DNA of 64,000 nt from the NCBI RefSeq assembly GCF_002097535.1, contig NZ_CP020772.1:3202501-3266500 (forward strand), written 5' to 3'. Below the pieces are notes generated by a model. The model saw only the letters and a list, made by a program, of their open reading frames with translations, had not been told where the DNA came from and searched no databases. Shown in pieces: positions 56,633 through 64,000 of this stretch (the first letter of the stretch is position 1; each line of letters opens with the position of its first letter). The stretch comes from Halobacillus mangrovi. GTDB taxonomy: Bacteria; Bacillota; Bacilli; Bacillales; Halobacillaceae. A program made the position numbers and the translations under genes.

Positions 56633-57199
56633 ATGGAAATCGCATTGACGGTCGGCGGCTCGATCTTACTTGGCTCTTTGATCGGTTACAAATTCGGTGC
56701 GGGCAAAAAGAAAGAATCGTATTCCATTCACTATTTCCTTTCCAAGAAAAACTCCCCTCAACAGGAAATTGCGGATACAATTCAAAGCGCTGAACATACG
56801 ATTGACGTCGCCATTTTCCTTTTTACTAATAAAAACATTGTGGCAGAGCTGTGTCAGGCTGCTAAACGGGGTGTAAAAGTAAGAGTGTTCACAGATCGAA
56901 AGCAGACTAAAAACTCCCAAGTGCAATACGATCATATGAAGGAAATGGCTCAGTACGGGGTAAAGATCAGAACGAATACACACGACGGAACGATGCATAT
57001 CAAAATGTTAATCGCAGACCAGCAGAAGGCTTTGGTCGGCTCCTACAACTTTACGAATAATGCAGAGAAGAAGAATGACGAAATCCTTCTTTCCATAAAC
57101 AACGAAAAACAAGCCGTTAAGCTGACAAACATCTTTCAAGATTTGTGGGAGGACGGAATCAACTACGAGTATCCTCAAGATGAAAAGCATGTTTCATAA
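56633..57199 (+). CDS. PLD-like protein with a single HKD motif
   Basis: A 188-residue protein. An N-terminal membrane helix (residues 3-22, LTVGGSILLGSLIGYKFG) is followed by one phospholipase D domain with the HKD motif MHIKMLIADQQKALVGSYNF and a downstream EILLSINN. One motif per chain implies a dimer, as in Nuc/BfiI nucleases and mitochondrial PLD6; the substrate may be nucleic acid or phospholipid. The GGAGGATGA site precedes the ATG. Confidence 0.85.
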   Translation: MEIALTVGGSILLGSLIGYKFGAGKKKESYSIHYFLSKKNSPQQEIADTIQSAEHTIDVAIFLFTNKNIVAELCQAAKRGVKVRVFTDRKQTKNSQVQYDHMKEMAQYGVKIRTNTHDGTMHIKMLIADQQKALVGSYNFTNNAEKKNDEILLSINNEKQAVKLTNIFQDLWEDGINYEYPQDEKHVS

Positions 57200-57238
57200 A
57201 AAAAAGAAGGCTTTCAGCTTAGCTGAGCCTTCTTTTGA
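57200..57238. terminator. Bidirectional terminator
   Basis: The stem AAAAGAAGGCT(TT)CAGC / GCTGAGCCTTCTTTT lies between the convergent PLD-like and hydrolase genes, and overlaps the hydrolase 3' end. Confidence 0.85.
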
Positions 57239-58037
57239 GCTGTGTTGACATTCTGTGGATGAAATCTAACGATAAAGCATTAAACTCGGTAGCTTTCTCA
57301 ATATTACATACATGGCCGCACTCAGGAATCTCAACAAGTTCTGCTGCTTCTTCTTTGCGGACATGCTTGCGGATTCCGCCCAAAAACATATGGTCTTCTT
57401 CTCCGGAAATATAAAGCTTTGGAATATTGTTCTTTTTCTTCCGCAGCCTTTCATAGAGCATGTACGCATCTCTGACAGAAAATAGCCAGGTCAAATACGC
57501 CTGTCTACCAAGTTTGAGCGCTTCCTTAATAAAGACGTTCCTAGACTTTTTATGGTTTTTCTTAGGCATAAGGATATAAGCAAAACACGTGTAAGGAAAC
57601 ATATAAGGAAGCATATTTCTTATTGGAAAAGAAAGACTTAACCTCCCTAATGCTTCTCCCCACCAGAGCCACTTCCCTACGGCTCCTGATAGAATCATGG
57701 ATTGAATTCGCTCAGGATACTCATCAGCCATATGCTGGATAACTAATGTCCCTAAGGAAACCCCAAGGAAATGCGCTTTCCCAATATGAAGGAGATCCAT
57801 CAACTCAATCACTTTTCTCCCTGTATAGGTTAATACAGGTTCTTTGTCACAAATCGGGGATCCCCCATGTCCAGGAAGATCAACAAGCAGTAAATTATAA
57901 CGATCTTGAAACTCTTCCATTTGCTTGTAAAAGATTTTGTGATTTCCGCCAAATCCGTGAAAAAGAACGACCCACTCTTGACTATGATTCGTCCGGTAAA
58001 CTTTATGACTCAAGGGCCTTTCAACATTGTTTTTCAT
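57219..58037 (-). CDS. Alpha/beta hydrolase, paralogue 1
   Basis: A 272-residue serine hydrolase. Nucleophile elbow FLGVSLGTLV, oxyanion region VLFHGFGGNH, catalytic Asp in SGEEDHMF and His in ECGHVCNIE. It is clearly related to the product of 60959-61744. It lies just after the thioester-reductase-like gene and is co-oriented. The start is uncertain: ATG at 58037 aligns with the paralogue, GTG at 58055 is an alternative. Substrate unknown. Confidence 0.85.
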   Translation of the reverse strand: MKNNVERPLSHKVYRTNHSQEWVVLFHGFGGNHKIFYKQMEEFQDRYNLLLVDLPGHGGSPICDKEPVLTYTGRKVIELMDLLHIGKAHFLGVSLGTLVIQHMADEYPERIQSMILSGAVGKWLWWGEALGRLSLSFPIRNMLPYMFPYTCFAYILMPKKNHKKSRNVFIKEALKLGRQAYLTWLFSVRDAYMLYERLRKKKNNIPKLYISGEEDHMFLGGIRKHVRKEEAAELVEIPECGHVCNIEKATEFNALSLDFIHRMSTQLKRRLS

Positions 58038-58058
58038 ATGGTTGTGTCCGCACACTCC

Positions 58059-59108
58059 TCAATTCGCACATTTCCCATTAATGATCGTTTGCAGCATCGG
58101 TTTATCCATATGGAGCGGCTCCATATGATTTTTCTTTAATAACTCTCTCGTGTTGCTGTCATCAAACTTCAGTGTCTTCTCGAGGTATCGATGAAACACT
58201 CTCATCGGTTCATTGAATTTCAGTTCCTGCTCCGTCAGCTGACTCGCATACGAAATCGGTACAAGCTCGACCTTATGAAAGTCAAGCTCTTCCTTTAAGG
58301 TCTCAAAGACAAATTGGTTCGTCGGAGGATTAGAATTGGTAATATGATAAATGGTGCCTTTTTCCGCATGCTCTAAACCAGCGGTTAGCACATCCACCAC
58401 ATAGTCGACAGGAACGAGGTTCTGTGCAGCTTCTGACTCACATAAAAAGCGGACGTTGTGATTACTTTCCTGTTTTTGACGAGACATCCGTTTTTTTAGA
58501 ATTTCAAAGCTGCGGATCACGCCGTACAGCGCAAAGGTTGATTCCGCTTTACCTGTCTTTGAATCCCCAACAATAATCGATGGACGAAAAATATTGACAT
58601 TAAAATGGTCTGTATATTCGAAGACCAAATGTTCAGCATGACATTTGCTTTCTTCATAAGAATTCACAAATGTATTATGAACGGAATGTAATTCTTCCTT
58701 TCCATACAGCTTGTCCCCTAACGTATAGGCTGTACTCACATGGAAAAAGTTCTTTGCTTCAATCGCCTTGGAGAACTCCAGTATATTTCGCGTCCCGTCG
58801 ACATTCACTTTAAACGTCAACTCCCGATCATTTTCATCAAAGGATAGAAACGCTGCAATATGATAAACCGTATCAATATGATTCTTTAACTCTTTTATTT
58901 TTTCTTCGGAGACTCCCGCTTGATTTTTGGAAATATCTCCGTTTATAATGAACAAATTGCTTTGAAGCTCTTTTGGAACGGAGTCTAGCAGATTACCTGC
59001 TTTTCTCTCATTCCTCGCAAGCGCAAACACCTCATGACCTTCACTTAATAACCGAAGCGTCAATTGTTTCCCTACAAAACCAGTGGCACCTGTTAACAGT
59101 AGTTTCAT
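58059..59108 (-). CDS. Thioester-reductase-like extended SDR
   Basis: A 349-residue NAD(P)-binding protein of the NAD_binding_4 (male sterility/thioester reductase) type. Cofactor motif LLTGATGFVGKQL, then YHIAAFLSF, the catalytic Ser/Thr region HVSTAYTLG and a late YEESKCHAE (YxxxK). Such domains reduce fatty acyl or peptidyl thioesters or act as epimerases. The ATG at 59108 follows GAGGGAC. Probably co-transcribed with the hydrolase downstream. Confidence 0.84.
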   Translation of the reverse strand: MKLLLTGATGFVGKQLTLRLLSEGHEVFALARNERKAGNLLDSVPKELQSNLFIINGDISKNQAGVSEEKIKELKNHIDTVYHIAAFLSFDENDRELTFKVNVDGTRNILEFSKAIEAKNFFHVSTAYTLGDKLYGKEELHSVHNTFVNSYEESKCHAEHLVFEYTDHFNVNIFRPSIIVGDSKTGKAESTFALYGVIRSFEILKKRMSRQKQESNHNVRFLCESEAAQNLVPVDYVVDVLTAGLEHAEKGTIYHITNSNPPTNQFVFETLKEELDFHKVELVPISYASQLTEQELKFNEPMRVFHRYLEKTLKFDDSNTRELLKKNHMEPLHMDKPMLQTIINGKCAN

Positions 59109-59398
59109 GTTGTCCCTCATCCCACCTAGCTTAATCTATTAAAAACTTAATAATTTTTACACACGCTTAAAAGTGTAGCACATAAATATTTTTCTATCTT
59201 CGAAATCCCTTACATTGAGTCGAATGAACGAATTTTATCTCAAATATTGTTAGATTTTGGTTGAATAATCCTTAGAAAATATTGCTAAACGAGCACATCG
59301 AAAAAAGCAGAAATTAGTCTACTATTGTCGGATATGTAGGCACTGTCGAAGAATGGTAGTATGATGAATTTACCGAACCACTCTAGGAGGGATTAACT

Positions 59399-60067
59399 AT
59401 GGCAATGGCACTTTTTCTAGTCGGTTTTGCTGCTATTCTCTCATCCCTGATCTACCTCGGTTACTATTTGATCGCCATGCTGATGGAAAAGAAATATCCG
59501 TTCAAAAAGCCATTGTTCTTCCCGTTATTAGTAGGCGGCATCACGTTTTCTATCATCGGTTTTGTCTCCATTGAAGAAAGTTCCGCCGACAAACTTGAAG
59601 ATGAGATCTTAAAGAACGAAAACCTCTCACAGGAACACTCTCAGCTAAAACAAGAATTCGACGCGCTTACCAAAGACTTTGAAGCGTTGACCAAAAACAA
59701 AAACCAACTCCAAAAGAAGTTAGAAGAAAAAGTAGAAGAGTTATCTTCATTGAGTCATGAAGCTGATAAGTATGCTCAAAAAAATAAAGACTTTGAGGAT
59801 AAAATTGATTCACTCCAAGCAGAACTCAAAGAACTGAACACAAATCTGAAAAACCTTACAACGGAGAACGACTCGCTTAAAGCAACGATCGATGATTTGA
59901 GAACCACTACTGCAAGTGCAGATTCTACGTCTACAAGCGATTCATCTCCCTACTATAAAAATTGCACTGCTGCCAAGAGTGCAGGGGCAGCGCCAGTATA
60001 CGCTGGGGATCCCGGATATGGCCCTCATTTAGATCGAGATGGTGATGGAGTAGGTTGTGAGAATTGA
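59399..60067 (+). CDS. Membrane coiled-coil protein with Excalibur domain
   Basis: A 222-residue protein in three parts: two N-terminal membrane helices (residues 3-28 and 40-56); a coiled coil (about 65-180, LKQEFDALTKDFEALTKNKN and onward); and a C-terminal Excalibur calcium-binding domain (about 186-222) with the EF-hand-like DRDGDGVGCE and one further Cys (YKNCTAAK). With two helices both ends would be on the same side of the membrane. Role unknown; probably envelope-associated. TAGGAGGG precedes the ATG. Confidence 0.83.
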   Translation: MAMALFLVGFAAILSSLIYLGYYLIAMLMEKKYPFKKPLFFPLLVGGITFSIIGFVSIEESSADKLEDEILKNENLSQEHSQLKQEFDALTKDFEALTKNKNQLQKKLEEKVEELSSLSHEADKYAQKNKDFEDKIDSLQAELKELNTNLKNLTTENDSLKATIDDLRTTTASADSTSTSDSSPYYKNCTAAKSAGAAPVYAGDPGYGPHLDRDGDGVGCEN

Positions 60068-60341
60068 TGGATTCTATATTTTTTAGAATAGATCTATAAT
60101 AATCTGGCTGCTGTACTCTCTTAGCTTAAGGAGGTGAGTCAATCAAACTAGAAGCAAATTCTATGATTTTCTCCTAAACGAATACAATGGTATTATTTTA
60201 ATGTCCATCTGTGCAACGTACGACCTATATATTTCTAAAATATCTAAGATTTAAGCAGGTATTTTATTCCTTTTGTAGAAATTATTAGAGTAAAGCACCT
60301 GCATCCTAAGCTAGGCAAATAAAAGAAGGAAGGTGAATGGT
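60068..60341. other. Intergenic region with an orphan Shine-Dalgarno sequence
   Basis: An AT-rich 274-base gap. TTAAGGAGGTGAGTCAATC at about 60124-60145 looks like a strong ribosome site, but the frame it opens (GTG at 60137) stops after five codons, so it may be a remnant. Nothing else identified. Confidence 0.4.
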
Positions 60342-60869
60342 ATGTTCAAGAATCGTTTATTCAAGAATGTTCTGTTCAGTTGGATGCCACACAAAGAACA
60401 AAGTATTTGTGAGAAAAAGCTTGAGAAAGTCATAAAGCGTCTAAAAATTGAGAATTTCCATTTCAATTGGGATCGCAGCAGCTGCTTTGTAGAATTCAAT
60501 TATCAAGGGAAGTCTTACCGGTTGGATCACTCTGTGGAGAAAGCCAAAGAGCGAGGAATTATCCTTAGAAACGGGTTGGATTGCATGAATGATTTGACTC
60601 AGTCTCTTGAAGACCTGTGCCAAATCATCGATCGAGGCACATATAAATTTGAAACCTGGATTGCCGGCATGCAGCATTCCCCTGCTGTACGGGAAACTCA
60701 ACCTGAATATCAGGAAGAATTCCATATTAAATATAAGACCACAGGTAAACAAACCCATCATCCTCAACCTGAATATAAGAAAGAGGAAGAGTTCAATCCT
60801 TTTGGCCCGCAGCCAGCGTTAAGGGACTATGAGAAGCAAGAAGAAGAGATTCAACCTCAGCGGAGATAA
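60342..60869 (+). CDS. Unrecognised cytosolic protein
   Basis: A 175-residue protein with no family I can name. Residues 1-110 look folded (ICEKKLEKVIKRLKIENFHF, SYRLDHSVEKAKERGI); the tail from about 112 is low complexity, rich in Gln, Glu and Pro, with the repeated block QPEY(Q/K)(E/K)E. The ATG at 60342 follows AAGGAAGGTG; a GTG at 60333 inside that site is less likely. Followed by a strong terminator. Confidence 0.7.
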   Translation: MFKNRLFKNVLFSWMPHKEQSICEKKLEKVIKRLKIENFHFNWDRSSCFVEFNYQGKSYRLDHSVEKAKERGIILRNGLDCMNDLTQSLEDLCQIIDRGTYKFETWIAGMQHSPAVRETQPEYQEEFHIKYKTTGKQTHHPQPEYKKEEEFNPFGPQPALRDYEKQEEEIQPQRR

Positions 60870-60902
60870 GGTAATCATTGAAATAAATCATGACAGTACA
60901 TA

Positions 60903-60946
60903 AAAGCTCGTAGAGAAACAACGTTTCTTCTACGAGCTTTTTGTTA
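60903..60946. terminator. Bidirectional terminator
   Basis: The stem AAAGCTCGTAGA-(loop with GAAAC/GTTTC)-TCTACGAGCTTT is followed by TT, between convergent genes. Confidence 0.9.
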
Positions 60947-60958
60947 TGGGGCTAAGAA

Positions 60959-61744
60959 CTATCTCTCAATCTTTTGATCGAGTAAGAATGCTAACGCCAT
61001 CTGATTGAACTCCTCACTCTTTTCCATATGACAAAGATGACCGCACTTTTCCAGGATGGTGTAATCCATATAGTGATTACGGGTTAAATCATTCCTAAAT
61101 TCAGGCAGAATACTTACATCTTCTTCCCCTGATATATACAAACGTGGGATAGGAATGGTCTTGATATCGATGTCGTCGAAAACCTCATCTAAATGCCTGA
61201 GTGCATCCATCCATTGATAGAAATTCTTCCTACCCATTTTCTTACCTTCCGTAATGAAGAAGTGCAAATGTTCTTGATGATTGGAGTATGGAAGCAATCG
61301 GTGCCCGAAAAAGCGAAACATCATCATATAAGGAATCCAGGATTTCACCTTCCATGCACGGTCTGCCAAGGCAATCAGATAAGGGTGAAATTTAATCACA
61401 GCCCCACCTAAGCAAGCTGAGCGAACTTTGGACGCATCGAGCTTCATAATAACGTGGGAAATGATTGTCCCTAAAGAAATACCAACAAAATGTGCCTCTG
61501 TAATGCCGTGGTGGTTCATGACTTGCAGCACTTGCTTTGCCGTAAAGACAAATAAATCATCTTCTGTATCATTTTGAATGTTTGTGGATCCTCCATGACC
61601 AGGTAGATCAATGAGCAGCAAATTAAAGTGTTTTTGAAATTCATCTTGCTGTTTATAGAACGTGTGGTAGCTGCCGCCTACTGCGTGGAGCATGACGATC
61701 CACTCTTGTCGGTCAGAATTATGTATGATCTTGTGATTTAGCAA
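60959..61744 (-). CDS. Alpha/beta hydrolase, paralogue 2
   Basis: A 261-residue serine hydrolase with nucleophile elbow FVGISLGTII, DLPGHGGS, Asp in SGEEDVSIL and His in KCGHLCHMEKS. It aligns along its length with the 57219-58037 product (shared HKxxxxxxxQEW start, FYKQQDEFQ, ISGEED, CGH). Substrate unknown. No transmembrane signal. The frame opens with GGGTCCTTTG upstream; the start at 61744 sits behind AAAGGAGGGG. Confidence 0.86.
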   Translation of the reverse strand: MLNHKIIHNSDRQEWIVMLHAVGGSYHTFYKQQDEFQKHFNLLLIDLPGHGGSTNIQNDTEDDLFVFTAKQVLQVMNHHGITEAHFVGISLGTIISHVIMKLDASKVRSACLGGAVIKFHPYLIALADRAWKVKSWIPYMMMFRFFGHRLLPYSNHQEHLHFFITEGKKMGRKNFYQWMDALRHLDEVFDDIDIKTIPIPRLYISGEEDVSILPEFRNDLTRNHYMDYTILEKCGHLCHMEKSEEFNQMALAFLLDQKIER

Positions 61745-61879
61745 AGGACCCCTCCTTTAAAAGCTATATTATAAAGGGATTCTACTTACGGTGGATGAAG
61801 AAGATTATACTATATTATGAGAACACTTCCCAACAAATGAAATTATTATTAGTGACTAAAGACCTACATGATTTCGAAA

Positions 61880-61909
61880 TAAAAAACCTTTGCGTTTGCA
61901 AAGGTTTCT
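61880..61909 (-). terminator. Terminator of tRNA-Ala
   Basis: The complement has AAACCTTTGC-AAAC-GCAAAGGTTT followed by TTTT. Confidence 0.9.
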
Positions 61910-61915
61910 GGGTAG

Positions 61916-61988
61916 TGGAGCATAGCGGGCTCGAACCGCTGACCTCTACACTGCCAGTGTAGCGCTCTCCCAGCTGAGCTAATGCCCC
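61916..61988 (-). tRNA. tRNA-Ala (anticodon GGC)
   Basis: The 73-nt cloverleaf on the complement starts GGGGCATTAGCTCAGCTGGG; the acceptor pairs with ATGCTCC, D-arm GCTC/GAGC, anticodon stem CTACA/TGTAG with loop CTGGCAG, and T-loop GGTTCGAGCC-like. Anticodon GGC reads alanine GCC/GCU. The CCA end is not encoded. It stands alone with its own terminator. Confidence 0.96.
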
Positions 61989-62102
61989 GTATGGTATAAA
62001 GTTTGTATCTAAATCTATCAACCGACAAGACTTATTATATACGATTCCCCTCCCCTTTTTCAAGAAAATTTTGCAAAAATTAATAAAATCCACCCTAATC
62101 AT

Positions 62103-62137
62103 AAAAAAGAACTGAGGGAGAATCCCTCAGTTCCAAA
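62103..62137 (-). terminator. Terminator of the acidic surface protein gene
   Basis: The complement has GGAACTGAGGGA-TTC-TCCCTCAGTTC followed by TTTTTT. Confidence 0.92.
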
Positions 62138-62145
62138 TAGACGAC

Positions 62146-63090
62146 TTAGTCTTCTTTTGTAGCTTCTACATTAACCTCTAATTCAACCTCTTCTTCTTCC
62201 TCAGTTGTATGGGATTCTTCTTCAGTCACAACAACATTTACAGCAGAGTCTTCATCTGCATGTTCTTTCGCCTGTTCGTCTGCTTTTTCATTAGCCTTAG
62301 CTTCTGCTTTCAGTTCAGAAGAAGTGTTTTGATCCTCTTCTTCATCTTCGTCAGCTTCAACGTCAGTGGACTCTTCGTCCTCTTCACGTACTTCAACCTC
62401 AGTAGACTCTTCATCTGTTGATTCCTCATCTTCTTCAGGCTCAGTAGATTCTTCTTCAACTACTTCAAGCTCAGGTACTTCTTCTTTGTCTGCTTCTTCA
62501 GTAGATTCCTCTTCTGTTCCTTCTTCGGTGTCAGCTTCAGTAGTTTCTTCTACCTTATCTTCAGTTGCGTGAACAGCAGAGTTTGGTGCTGCGTTTTCTT
62601 TAGCTGTTTCGCTTGCGTTCTCGCTAGCTTTAGAGTGTGCTTTCTTAGATAGACCTTTCTCTTTAGCAGATTCAGCATTCTCCTCTGCTTTTTCAGCATC
62701 CTCATCTACTTCTGGTGCTTCTTCTTTTACTTTAACTTCTTTAGGTTCTTCTGTTTTTTCTACCTTCGTATCTTGTGAATCTGAAGCTGCGTGAACCGCG
62801 GAGTTAGCTGCCGCATTTTCTTTGGCCTTTTCACTTGCGTTCTCGCTGGCTTTCGAATGTGCTTTTTTGCTAAGGTCTTTCTTTTCTTCCTCTTGTTTTA
62901 CTACTGGTTCGTCTAGTTTAATGACTTTTTCTTGTGTGTCTTCTTTCACTTCAACGACTTTATCAGGCATGTTGGAATTGTCTTTCGCAGCTTCTGCTAC
63001 ATTTCCCCCTGCAAATAATCCAACGGAAAGAACACCTGCTGTAACGACCGTTTTAATGACTGTAGAATGGTTTCCTTTTACTAGTTTCAT
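62146..63090 (-). CDS. Secreted, highly acidic repeat protein
   Basis: A 314-residue protein with a signal peptide (residues 1-35, VLSVGLFAGGNVAEAA). Two near-identical blocks, LSKKAHSKASENASE then KAKENAAANSAVHA, lie at about residues 72-100 and 147-175; a third diverged copy (AKANEKADEQAKEHADEDSA) is near 262-282. Between and after are long Glu/Ser/Thr stretches (EESTEVEV, DEESTD). Very low calculated pI. No anchor motif is seen. AAAGGAGCG precedes the ATG. Function unknown; the acidity suits exposure to salt. Confidence 0.8.
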   Translation of the reverse strand: MKLVKGNHSTVIKTVVTAGVLSVGLFAGGNVAEAAKDNSNMPDKVVEVKEDTQEKVIKLDEPVVKQEEEKKDLSKKAHSKASENASEKAKENAAANSAVHAASDSQDTKVEKTEEPKEVKVKEEAPEVDEDAEKAEENAESAKEKGLSKKAHSKASENASETAKENAAPNSAVHATEDKVEETTEADTEEGTEEESTEEADKEEVPELEVVEEESTEPEEDEESTDEESTEVEVREEDEESTDVEADEDEEEDQNTSSELKAEAKANEKADEQAKEHADEDSAVNVVVTEEESHTTEEEEEVELEVNVEATKED

Positions 63091-63137
63091 TTTTTTATTC
63101 GCTCCTTTATTTCATGTAGAATTTTTTAATTAGATTC

Positions 63138-64000
63138 TTATGAGAATAAAGAAGCATGTTTTGGCGGTAGCCCTGGTGGAGCATTCATCCATTGGGTACG
63201 CATCATATCATTACGTGTGACCAGGATGTTGTGATGTAAATCAGAGCTAGAGGAGTGACCTGCAATGTCCCCGACAATCCAGAAGGTCTTCCCATCAAAT
63301 GATGGACGATCCTTTCCAGTCTTCCCTTGTGACGTTTGAGAAGAGGACAAGAGGATCCCTTCATCCTGGACGGGTGGTTCAATCGGCTGCTCATCAGGAT
63401 TAGGCTTTGGCAAGTGATTGAGGAATTGGTTAAATACATCCTTCTCTTTGTCAGCCTCGGGTCTATCTTTTGCTGAATTAACCTGATGGTCAGATTCCGT
63501 TTGGTCCGATTTACGCTTCACCTGTGGAGATGAATCACCTGATGAATGTTCTTCTTGTTTGTTATGTATGACTTTCTCTTGGGCTTTTTCAGCTGGCTTT
63601 TGCTTATGTTCCTTTAGAGCAGTTTTATTTTCCTTAGGATGAGACTTCTTCACCTTGTCGGATTTAGGGTGCTCAGGACGTTTACCGCCAGAAGGGTCAG
63701 GCTTTTGTCTATTTTGGTTTTCTATCTTTATATTTTTATTAGCTTTGGAACTCTGACCGCGCTCATCTGCTTGTTCTGATTGGGAATGCTCAGGTGGTTG
63801 ACTCGCTTGATCAGGTTTCTTCCGCTCTGTAGAAGCAGTCGTCTCTTTCGTCTTTTGTGCCTGATCCACTTCTTCGCTTTGAGTAGAACCCTTTTCCTGG
63901 TCACTCAGCGCAGTCCTATTTTGTGAGTTCTCATTACCCACAGCTCCCGCATCCTCTGGGCGATGGGCTTCGGAAATTTCTTCTCCCTCGCCTTTTGTCT
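63138..64000 (-). CDS. Hydrophilic Gln/Lys/Glu-rich protein, 5' end outside window
   Basis: The frame stays open to the window edge, so the start is missing; a GTG at 63941 is only an internal candidate. The visible 287 residues are low complexity (many Gln, Lys, Ser, Pro), followed by a compact C-terminal segment of about 50 residues (DGKTFWIVGDIAGHSSSSDL, then ILVTRNDMMRTQW) that looks folded. No family recognised. Upstream codons such as GEGEEISEAHRPEDAG continue the same style, supporting one long gene. Confidence 0.65.
   Translation of the reverse strand, partial: TKGEGEEISEAHRPEDAGAVGNENSQNRTALSDQEKGSTQSEEVDQAQKTKETTASTERKKPDQASQPPEHSQSEQADERGQSSKANKNIKIENQNRQKPDPSGGKRPEHPKSDKVKKSHPKENKTALKEHKQKPAEKAQEKVIHNKQEEHSSGDSSPQVKRKSDQTESDHQVNSAKDRPEADKEKDVFNQFLNHLPKPNPDEQPIEPPVQDEGILLSSSQTSQGKTGKDRPSFDGKTFWIVGDIAGHSSSSDLHHNILVTRNDMMRTQWMNAPPGLPPKHASLFS

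Noticed and set aside
61815..62102. A 95-codon open frame on the minus strand
   Set aside because: It spans the tRNA-Ala gene and its terminator; no coding features.
62366..62572. A Ser-rich open frame on the plus strand
   Set aside because: It is the antisense of the Glu/Ser/Thr-rich repeat region of the acidic protein gene.

Overview
The window looks like a piece of chromosome from a moderately halophilic, spore-forming member of the Bacillaceae, most likely Halobacillus or a close relative. That genus call is an inference. The support is gene order matching the Bacillus subtilis ygxA-ygzB-perR-bcp-gsaB-ygaE-ygaD-ygaC-sspE and mutY-yfhP-yfhJ-sspK-yfhH segments next to an rRNA operon, several spore-specific small proteins (gamma-type SASP, SspK-like, YjcZ-like), Gram-positive regulatory RNAs (T-box, preQ1-I, RAT/GlcT), and very acidic secreted proteins typical of salt-adapted species.

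Layout. 1-3.8 kb: an rRNA operon on the minus strand (5' part of 23S, spacer without tRNA, complete 16S) driven by four tandem promoters. 3.8-19.7 kb: the conserved perR/hemL/yga/yfh block, with peroxide regulation, bacterioferritin comigratory protein, tetrapyrrole synthesis, an ABC exporter, spore proteins, a LysM-NlpC/P60 wall hydrolase with a WalR-type site, and MutY. 19.8-27.4 kb: a block containing glcT-ptsG-ptsH with its antitermination leader, set between yfhH and recX/yfhF, and a 0.9-kb gene-free stretch with dispersed palindromic elements. 27.4-34.9 kb: recX, yfhF, an amidohydrolase, a DUF4397 surface protein with its own class F sortase, a highly structured candidate RNA ahead of a GNAT gene, and a cluster of DnaA boxes.

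34.9-42.5 kb is a sulfur region: an SsuABC-type importer and the yrrT-luxS-mccA-mccB operon (SAM recycling to cysteine), both preceded by CymR-like operators placed at the predicted transcription start, plus an 11-copy 20-bp tandem repeat. 42.5-49.6 kb: DEAD-box helicase, Prx6-type peroxiredoxin, LysM-carboxypeptidase and argGH under a T-box leader. 49.7-53.8 kb: lactate permease and the preQ1-controlled queCDE operon. 53.8-64 kb: mostly membrane, lipid or envelope genes (YqaE, PAP2, BASS transporter, PLD-like, two paralogous alpha/beta hydrolases around a thioester-reductase-like SDR, an Excalibur protein), a tRNA-Ala(GGC), and two low-complexity proteins, the last cut by the window edge.

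No phage, insertion sequence or CRISPR array was seen. The least explained signals are the structured RNA at 32.3-32.5 kb, the DnaA-box cluster at 33.1-33.26 kb, the identical 33-bp palindromes at 8.6 and 53.7 kb, and the dispersed palindromes whose outer arms vary between copies but stay complementary within each copy.
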